Positions 1-5,028 of a stretch of 9,300 nt of DNA are shown piece after piece. Origin of the DNA: Desulfoprunum sp. (lineage in GTDB: Bacteria > Desulfobacterota > Desulfobulbia > Desulfobulbales > Desulfocapsaceae); NCBI GenBank assembly GCA_030696435.1, contig JAUYSF010000152.1, forward strand, positions 1 through 9,300, read 5' to 3'. Within the stretch, counting starts at the first letter, position 1. Each line of letters opens with the position of its first letter. The position numbers and the translations under genes were made by a program. The notes under the pieces were generated by a model that saw only the letters and a list, made by a program, of their open reading frames with translations, had not been told where the DNA came from and searched no databases.

Positions 1-705
1 ACCATGCTCGCCTCAAACGAACTGCACCATGAGTATATGGTGCATACCGCCGAGATGCTGCTGAAACTCGCCGAATTCATCGCCGAAGAGCTCGATATAA
101 CCTTTGAATTCATCAATATCGGCGGTGGCTTAGGCATCCCCTACCTGCCGGAGGCCGAGGAACTGCAGATCGAGACCATGGGCCGGGAGATCACCGCCGC
201 CTTCCAGGCCTTCCGCCAGCGCAACGGTTACGCCCCGGCCCTGTTCATGGAAAGCGGCCGCTACATGACCGGCCCCCATGGCGTCCTCGTGGTCCGAGCA
301 ATCAACCGCAAAGAAATCTATCGGACCTATGTCGGGGTGGATGCCTGCATGAATTCTCTGATGCGCCCGGCCCTCTACGGGGCCTACCACCATATTGAGG
401 TCCTCGGCAAAGATCTGGTCGGGAAAATAGAGGTCGTCGACGTCGTCGGTTCTCTGTGTGAAAACAACGACAAGTTTGCCATCCAGCGCGAATTGCCGGT
501 CATTGAAGACGGAGACATCCTGCTCATCCATGACACCGGTGCCCATGGCCATGCCATGGGGTTCAATTACAACGGCACCCTCCGTCCTCAGGAACTGCTT
601 TTACGAGATGATGGCGCAATCGACCTGATCCGCCGCCAGGAAGAGTTGGCAGACTATTTCGCCACCCTGAACTTTACCGAGGATACCCTCATCCTCCCTC
701 GATAA
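1..705 (+). CDS. lysA: Diaminopimelate decarboxylase, C-terminal part (5' end outside window)
   Basis: PLP-dependent fold-III decarboxylase that converts meso-diaminopimelate to L-lysine, the last step of lysine synthesis, in the cytoplasm. The reading frame is open from base 1, so the N-terminus with the PLP-binding lysine is missing; about 234 of the family's usual 400-440 residues are present. Counting the ATG at position 4 as residue 1, the phosphate-binding glycine loop (GGGLGIPY) is at about 40-47. The usual EPGR motif appears as ESGR (83-86). The catalytic-cysteine motif reads CENND (152-156), where many LysA proteins have CESxD. The PLP/substrate motif around GHAMGFNYN is at 182-190. 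These fit LysA better than ornithine/arginine decarboxylases or carboxynorspermidine decarboxylase, but without the N-terminus a paralogue cannot be fully excluded. The gene ends 185 nt before the next gene, with a strong hairpin just after the stop. Product DAP is also the residue crosslinked by the two downstream wall enzymes. Confidence 0.88.
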   Translation, partial: TMLASNELHHEYMVHTAEMLLKLAEFIAEELDITFEFINIGGGLGIPYLPEAEELQIETMGREITAAFQAFRQRNGYAPALFMESGRYMTGPHGVLVVRAINRKEIYRTYVGVDACMNSLMRPALYGAYHHIEVLGKDLVGKIEVVDVVGSLCENNDKFAIQRELPVIEDGDILLIHDTGAHGHAMGFNYNGTLRPQELLLRDDGAIDLIRRQEELADYFATLNFTEDTLILPR

Positions 706-714
706 CCGCTCTCT

Positions 715-750
715 TCTCCGGCGGTTTACTCTCAGAAAAACCGCCGGAGA
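715..750 (+). terminator. Hairpin after lysA, possible terminator without U-tract
   Basis: A perfect 13-bp inverted repeat (arms 715-727 and 738-750, loop of 10 nt) starts 10 nt after the lysA stop. The GC-rich core CCGGCGG pairs with CCGCCGG. No T-run follows on either strand (the sequence after the 3' arm is GAGCCCGCG), so it is not a canonical intrinsic terminator. It could still pause or end transcription, or protect the lysA mRNA 3' end. Confidence 0.5.
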
Positions 751-805
751 GAGCCCGCGACAATGCCATGCACCCAGCAAACCAGCGGTCAATTACGCTC
801 TTTTC

Positions 806-835
806 TTTACTTTCTACCCCTATCAGTGGTACAAA
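806..835 (+). promoter_or_regulatory. Weak candidate sigma-70 promoter for the ldtD-mepK pair
   Basis: TTTACT (806-811) and TACAAA (830-835) each match 4 of 6 consensus bases, with an 18-nt spacer, 55 nt before the ATG of the transpeptidase gene. The rest of the 706-889 gap holds the lysA hairpin and pyrimidine-rich sequence; no ORF was recognised there. The match is weak and could be chance. Confidence 0.22.
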
Positions 836-889
836 AGAAGCATTCGTCTCCATTTTTTCTCTTATTTTCTCTCTTCATACCGTGGACCC

Positions 890-2635
890 ATGCATTTCTC
901 TTCGCCCGTTGTGTATATCTGTTCGAGAATCGGTTTGACCAGCATTTCCACCGCACTCAGCCTCATGCTGTTTTTCATGTGTTTCGCCACTCAGCAGGTC
1001 GCTAACGCAACAGATGCAACCGATATTTCCGTCCAACTCAGCCAGGCACTGGCGACCCATCTCAAATACACCCCGGACGAACTGCGAGGTGTTGAATCGC
1101 CCATACCACTGAAATCGCCCATCCCACTGATTGCCTCCCAGGACCGCTGCCTGGCCACGATCTATCATGCCACAGGCGATAAACCTTTATGGGTGAGCGA
1201 TAGCGGGCCAAGCGCACGAGCGGCCGTGGCCTTCGGCTATCTGCAGGCCGCCGAGACGGAAGGTCTCGTACCCGCCGACTACAAGACCGAGGAGATAGCC
1301 AAACTCTGGTCGTCAAAAAATATCCCTGAACTCGCCCTGCTCGACACCCTCCTCACCTACAATCTGCTGCTCTACGCCCATGACGTCAGCTATGGCCAGC
1401 TCGAATCCTATGCCACCAACCCAAATATCCTGCAGGATACCGGCAGGCAGGATTTTGACCCTTTGATAACGGCCCAGACCATCCTCGCCGCCACCGACCT
1501 GTCAGAGTATCTGGCTTCTTTGCCGCCCGCCCACCAGCACTACAAGGCCCTGAAAGAGGCCCTAAAAACCTATCGCACGTTCGTGGCAGACGGCGACTGG
1601 AAGACGATTCCCGCAGGCCCAAAACTGCCTCCCGGTGAAAACGATCCCCGCGTACCGGCCATCCGCATCCGCCTGCATATCACCGGGGACCTGGAAACAA
1701 TTGCAGCTTCTGACACCCATTACGACAAGTCGCTGAAAAAGGCCGTAATGCAATTTCAGCGAAGATACGGCCTGGAAGCTGATGGCGTCATCGGTATCAA
1801 AACCATCGCCGCTATGAATATCCCGGCCAAGCATCTGGTAGGACAGATTATCGTCAATATGACACGATGGCGCTGGCAGGCCCATGATCTGGGCGAAAAA
1901 TATGTCCTCGTCAATATCGCCGGGTATAATCTGAAGGCCGTCGAGCATGACACAGTCGTCCTCGATCTGCCGGTCATTGTCGGTGAGCTGGAAAATCAGA
2001 CCCCGGTATTCAGCGACCGCATTCAGTACCTCGATTTCAATCCCTACTGGAATATCACCCGAAGTATCGCCAGCAAGGAAGAATTGCCCCATCTTCAGCA
2101 AAACCCCCGATATCTTGTCGATCGCAAGGTTCGACTCTTTTCGAGTTGGGACTCGGACGCGGTTGAAATGGACAGCACCAGGGTCAATTGGAAAGCCATC
2201 TCCAGCGCCCAGATGGCCCGTTACAAACTCCGACAGGACCCCGGCCCCCTTAATGCCCTGGGCAGGATAAAATTTGTCTTTCCCAACCGTTATGCAATTT
2301 ACATGCACGACACCCCGAAGCGTGATTTGTTCAGTCAGTCAAAGAGAAATTTCAGTCACGGCTGCATCCGGGTCAGTGACCCCCTGGCCCTGGCCACCTT
2401 TGTCCTCAATGGGGAGAAGGCAAATTGGTCCATCGACAAGATCACGGAGTCCATCGATACCGGCCGGCGAAAGGTGGTACAATTGACCTCGCCCCTCTCC
2501 GTTCATCTCACATACCAAACAACCTGGGTTGACAAAGACGGCACAATCCATTTTAATAGGGACGTTTATGGTAGGGATACCGAACTCTCCCTGGCTCTTT
2601 TGGGAGAAAACCGACATATGCAGCATAGACAATAG
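890..2635 (+). CDS. ldtD: Periplasmic L,D-transpeptidase, YcbB/LdtD type
   Basis: Predicted to form 3-3 (mDAP-mDAP) peptidoglycan crosslinks by transferring a tetrapeptide through an active-site cysteine; acts in the periplasm. The protein has 581 residues; E. coli YcbB has about 615. An N-terminal signal/anchor segment is at about 14-40, ending ANA. An all-helical scaffold region spans about 45-245. A PG_binding_1 domain (about 252-312) carries FQRRYGLEADGVIGIKT. The YkuD catalytic domain (about 336-510) includes the insertion that forms the substrate-capping loop (about 395-455), a conserved H473 in YMHDTP, and the catalytic motif SHGCIRV (489-495) with H490 and C492. A tail of about 70 residues follows. 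The ATG at 890 has only a weak Shine-Dalgarno, but it gives a sensible signal sequence and no better start is visible. The stop lies 8 nt before mepK, so the two are almost certainly co-transcribed. The family call is firm; the symbol is by homology to E. coli. Confidence 0.9.
   Translation: MHFSSPVVYICSRIGLTSISTALSLMLFFMCFATQQVANATDATDISVQLSQALATHLKYTPDELRGVESPIPLKSPIPLIASQDRCLATIYHATGDKPLWVSDSGPSARAAVAFGYLQAAETEGLVPADYKTEEIAKLWSSKNIPELALLDTLLTYNLLLYAHDVSYGQLESYATNPNILQDTGRQDFDPLITAQTILAATDLSEYLASLPPAHQHYKALKEALKTYRTFVADGDWKTIPAGPKLPPGENDPRVPAIRIRLHITGDLETIAASDTHYDKSLKKAVMQFQRRYGLEADGVIGIKTIAAMNIPAKHLVGQIIVNMTRWRWQAHDLGEKYVLVNIAGYNLKAVEHDTVVLDLPVIVGELENQTPVFSDRIQYLDFNPYWNITRSIASKEELPHLQQNPRYLVDRKVRLFSSWDSDAVEMDSTRVNWKAISSAQMARYKLRQDPGPLNALGRIKFVFPNRYAIYMHDTPKRDLFSQSKRNFSHGCIRVSDPLALATFVLNGEKANWSIDKITESIDTGRRKVVQLTSPLSVHLTYQTTWVDKDGTIHFNRDVYGRDTELSLALLGENRHMQHRQ
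1094..1129 (+). repeat. 18-bp tandem duplication inside the L,D-transpeptidase gene
   Basis: Two direct 18-nt units (1094-1111 and 1112-1129) differ at two bases and encode ESPIPL then KSPIPL (residues 69-80). The period is a multiple of three, so the frame is kept. It sits between the signal segment and the scaffold region, where length change should be tolerated. Confidence 0.75.
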
Positions 2636-2643
2636 GACGCCAG

Positions 2644-3207
2644 ATGCAGACAAACGAGACGATCAAACGATTTTTCCTGAGCCGGCGTAAATTTCTTACC
2701 GCCTCCGCCCAGCTGGCCCTCGGACTGCTCCTCAGCTCACCCCTCGACGCCCTTTCAAGTACCTCTGACCCCCACATGCTCTCCTTCGTACACACCCACA
2801 CCGGAGAGCAGCTCGAAATCAACTACATTCCCGGCAGATACCCTCAGGCAGCCAAATCACAGCTCAAGACCTTCCTCCGTGATTACCGCACCGGTGATAC
2901 CCATTTCATCGATCCGACCCTGATGGACATTCTCAGCCGCATCCAGCGGCTCAGCGGCAGCAAGGGAGTCTACGAGGTTATCTCCGGCTACCGCTCACCC
3001 AGCACCAACGCCTACCTGCGATCAAGAAGCCCAGGAGTGGCGCGGGATAGCCTGCATATGCGCGGTCAAGCTATCGATGTCCGGCTCACCGACGTCCGCA
3101 CCCGGGAGCTTCGGGATCTTGCCAGACAGCTGCGCTACGGCGGAGTCGGCTACTACGCGAAATCGGACTTTGTCCACCTGGACACCGGCCAGTTCCGCAT
3201 CTGGTAA
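2644..3207 (+). CDS. mepK: Tat-exported murein endopeptidase, YcbK/MepK type (DUF882, M15-like)
   Basis: Predicted zinc metallopeptidase that cuts peptide crosslinks in peptidoglycan; E. coli MepK preferentially cuts 3-3 mDAP-mDAP bonds. The 187-residue protein starts with a twin-arginine signal (SRRKFL, 13-18) and a hydrophobic stretch (about 19-32), implying export through the Tat pathway, as for E. coli YcbK. The catalytic domain (about 65-187) shows the family motif SGYRSP (114-119) and likely zinc ligands H138 and D145 in HMRGQAID, and H178 in FVHLD. The start is supported by AGGA at 2634-2637, which overlaps the upstream stop codon, 6 nt before the ATG. The 8-nt gap to the L,D-transpeptidase gene, also an adjacent pair (ycbB-ycbK) in E. 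coli, supports an operon in which one enzyme makes 3-3 crosslinks and the other opens them. Length is close to the E. coli protein (about 182). Exact cleavage specificity is inferred. Confidence 0.88.
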   Translation: MQTNETIKRFFLSRRKFLTASAQLALGLLLSSPLDALSSTSDPHMLSFVHTHTGEQLEINYIPGRYPQAAKSQLKTFLRDYRTGDTHFIDPTLMDILSRIQRLSGSKGVYEVISGYRSPSTNAYLRSRSPGVARDSLHMRGQAIDVRLTDVRTRELRDLARQLRYGGVGYYAKSDFVHLDTGQFRIW

Positions 3208-3256
3208 TTCTCTGTTTTTACCCATCAGTTCATCTGCATCCCATCTCCCACAAGAT

Positions 3257-3308
3257 CTCCTTCCGGCAAAGAGTCGTAGAAACCAGCCGGAAGGAGTTCC
3301 CGGAATTG
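3257..3308 (+). promoter_or_regulatory. Inverted repeat that can sequester the Shine-Dalgarno of the nth-exoIII gene
   Basis: CTCCTTCCGGC (3257-3267) is perfectly complementary to GCCGGAAGGAG (3286-3296), an 11-bp stem with an 18-nt loop. The 3' arm ends in AAGGAG (3291-3296), the only good ribosome-binding site before the next gene, 9 nt upstream of the TTG at 3306. Folding would hide this site, which suggests translational control. No T-run follows, so it is a poor terminator for the upstream pair, although attenuation cannot be excluded. Confidence 0.5.
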
Positions 3309-4766
3309 CCCCTGTGTTCTATGACCATCGATATTGACGATTTTCTGACGACAGTGGCACGAGCCGTGGAGAATGTCCAGGTACCGGTTGTCGATCTTAT
3401 TGCTGTCCAGACCGGCGATCCCTATCGAATCCTGGTAGCCACCATCCTCTCAGCCCGCACCAAGGACGAAGTGACGGCCAGGGCAGCCGACCGCCTCTTC
3501 CAGCTCGCAGACGATATCCCCTCTCTTGGCCGACTCTCCGAAGATTCCATCTCCCGTGCCATTTATCCCGTGGGTTTTTTCAGAAGCAAGGCCAAATACC
3601 TGAGACAGCTCCCCGAGGCCTTGCAGGCCTTTGGCAACCAGGTACCTGAAAGCATTGAGGATCTCGTCACCCTGCCCGGCGTCGGGCGCAAGACCGCCAA
3701 TCTGGTCCGCAGCGTGGCCTTCAAAAAACCGGCCATCTGTGTCGACACCCATGTCCACCGGATCATGAACATCTGGGAGTATGTCACAACCGACAGCCCA
3801 TTTAAGACCGAAATGGCCCTGCGCCGGCAACTCCCCGAGCGCCACTGGCTGACAGTCAACTCGCTGCTTGTAGCCTTCGGCCAGTCAATCTGCCGTCCCG
3901 TCAGCCCACACTGTGATATCTGCCCCCTGGCCGGCACCTGCCCACAACGGGGCGTCACACCCAGAAGAATCATGAAAAAACCCTCTCGAAACAATCAGCT
4001 GCCCTACCGGTTCATTTCCTGGAACATCAACGGCATCAGGGCCGTTGAGAAAAAGGGCTTTGCTGAGATGCTCATCGGCTTTGATGCCGATATCATCGCC
4101 CTTCAGGAGACCAAGGCCCAGCCCGACCAGCTTTCTAGTGAGTTGAAAAATATCACCGGCTACACCTCCTACTGGCACAGCGCCGAGCGAAAGGGCTATT
4201 CCGGGGTGGCTATCTACAGCCGCCTTGAACCCCTGCGAGTTTTGACCGGCATCGACGAGCCGGAGTTCGACTGTGAAGGTCGGGTCCTTACCCTGGAATT
4301 CCCCACCTTCTATCTGATGAACATTTATTTTCCTAACAGCGGCGAAGGCTTGAAGCGTCTCGACTTCAAACTCCGCTTCAATGAGGCCCTGCTGATCTTC
4401 GCAGCCAGACTGCAACAGGAAAAAACGGTGATCCTCTGTGGCGACTTCAACGTCGCCCATAAACCCATCGATCTGAAAAATCCGGCAGCCAATGTTAAAA
4501 ATGCCGGATTCACCCCGGAAGAGCGGGCCTGGATGGACAGCTTCATTGCAGCCGGCTTTGTCGATAGCTTCAGGATGTTCAACCAGGAGCCTGACCAGTA
4601 TACCTGGTGGAGCTACCGTTTCAACGCCAGGGCCAAGAATATCGGCTGGCGTATTGACTACTTCTGCATCGACGCGAAAAGCCGCGACAAGATCCTTGCT
4701 GCCGCTATTCTCCAGGAAGTCATGGGCTCGGATCACTGTCCGGTTCGACTGGAGTTTCTTGCCTGA
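3306..4766 (+). CDS. Endonuclease III - exonuclease III fusion protein
   Basis: One open frame of 486 codons joins two complete base-excision-repair enzymes. Residues about 10-215 are an Nth-type DNA glycosylase/AP lyase: helix-hairpin-helix with LPGVGRKTA (123-131; catalytic lysine K129), VDTH (146-149; catalytic D147), and a [4Fe-4S] motif C196-x6-C203-x2-C206-x5-C212. The E. coli Nth Gln41 position is Arg51 (LSARTKD). A short basic linker (about 213-234) follows. Residues about 235-486 are an ExoIII/ExoA-type AP endonuclease and 3'-phosphodiesterase with WNINGIR (239-245), QETK (E268), GDFN (D380, N382), WRIDY (D451) and SDH (D476, H477). Both halves are near full family length and keep all catalytic residues. 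TTG 3306 is chosen because AAGGAG lies 9 nt upstream; ATG 3321 would shorten it by five residues but has no ribosome-binding site. An internal ATG (3972) in the linker might allow separate ExoIII synthesis. A lost stop codon from a sequencing error is the main alternative. Confidence 0.9.
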   Translation: MPLCSMTIDIDDFLTTVARAVENVQVPVVDLIAVQTGDPYRILVATILSARTKDEVTARAADRLFQLADDIPSLGRLSEDSISRAIYPVGFFRSKAKYLRQLPEALQAFGNQVPESIEDLVTLPGVGRKTANLVRSVAFKKPAICVDTHVHRIMNIWEYVTTDSPFKTEMALRRQLPERHWLTVNSLLVAFGQSICRPVSPHCDICPLAGTCPQRGVTPRRIMKKPSRNNQLPYRFISWNINGIRAVEKKGFAEMLIGFDADIIALQETKAQPDQLSSELKNITGYTSYWHSAERKGYSGVAIYSRLEPLRVLTGIDEPEFDCEGRVLTLEFPTFYLMNIYFPNSGEGLKRLDFKLRFNEALLIFAARLQQEKTVILCGDFNVAHKPIDLKNPAANVKNAGFTPEERAWMDSFIAAGFVDSFRMFNQEPDQYTWWSYRFNARAKNIGWRIDYFCIDAKSRDKILAAAILQEVMGSDHCPVRLEFLA

Positions 4767-4868
4767 TCTTTCTTGCCGGGGACTTTCCCTGCTCCCTGCG
4801 CCTCAGAAGAAGAATGCCACATTGTAATACTTTGGTATTGCTTGAAAACACCTTCCCTCAGTTTCTTC

Positions 4869-4898
4869 TTGTTCCGGCAACAGCTCATCGCATATACT
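4869..4898 (+). promoter_or_regulatory. Candidate sigma-70 promoter for the hybrid kinase gene
   Basis: TATACT (4893-4898, 5 of 6 consensus bases) lies 18 nt after a poor -35 element, TTGTTC (4869-4874), and 130 nt before the kinase start. The gap 4767-5028 otherwise shows no ORF, no TPP-riboswitch core and no strong hairpin. Confidence 0.33.
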
Positions 4899-5028
4899 TA
4901 TCTTAAAGCAGGTCAGGGGACATCCTTCCTCCACCCTGATGTGCTCGTCTCTCAGAGAAAGACCGGCAGCACAGACCCACAACCGCCTCCAGAGAAGAAG
5001 CAGACCCATTTTCAGAAAGGCAATGCCC

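Noticed and set aside
3945..3980. Endonuclease III and exonuclease III as two separate genes
   Set aside because: There is no stop codon between them, and the internal ATG at 3972 has only a weak ribosome-binding site. A sequencing error cannot be excluded, so this is kept as the test that would refute the fusion.
3885..4736. Long antisense open frame opposite the nth-exoIII gene, and similar long frames opposite ldtD and the kinase
   Set aside because: They are shadows of strongly coding sequence with biased third positions; their translations show no recognisable domain and no ribosome-binding site was found.
4823..4842. Small AATAC/GTATT inverted repeat as a terminator after the nth-exoIII gene
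   Set aside because: The stem has only about five mostly A-T pairs and no T-run follows, so it is too weak to call.
4939..5028. Longer start for the hybrid kinase adding 30 residues
   Set aside because: The added residues are basic and polar and would precede the signal peptide; the best-spaced Shine-Dalgarno (5016-5020) points to 5029.
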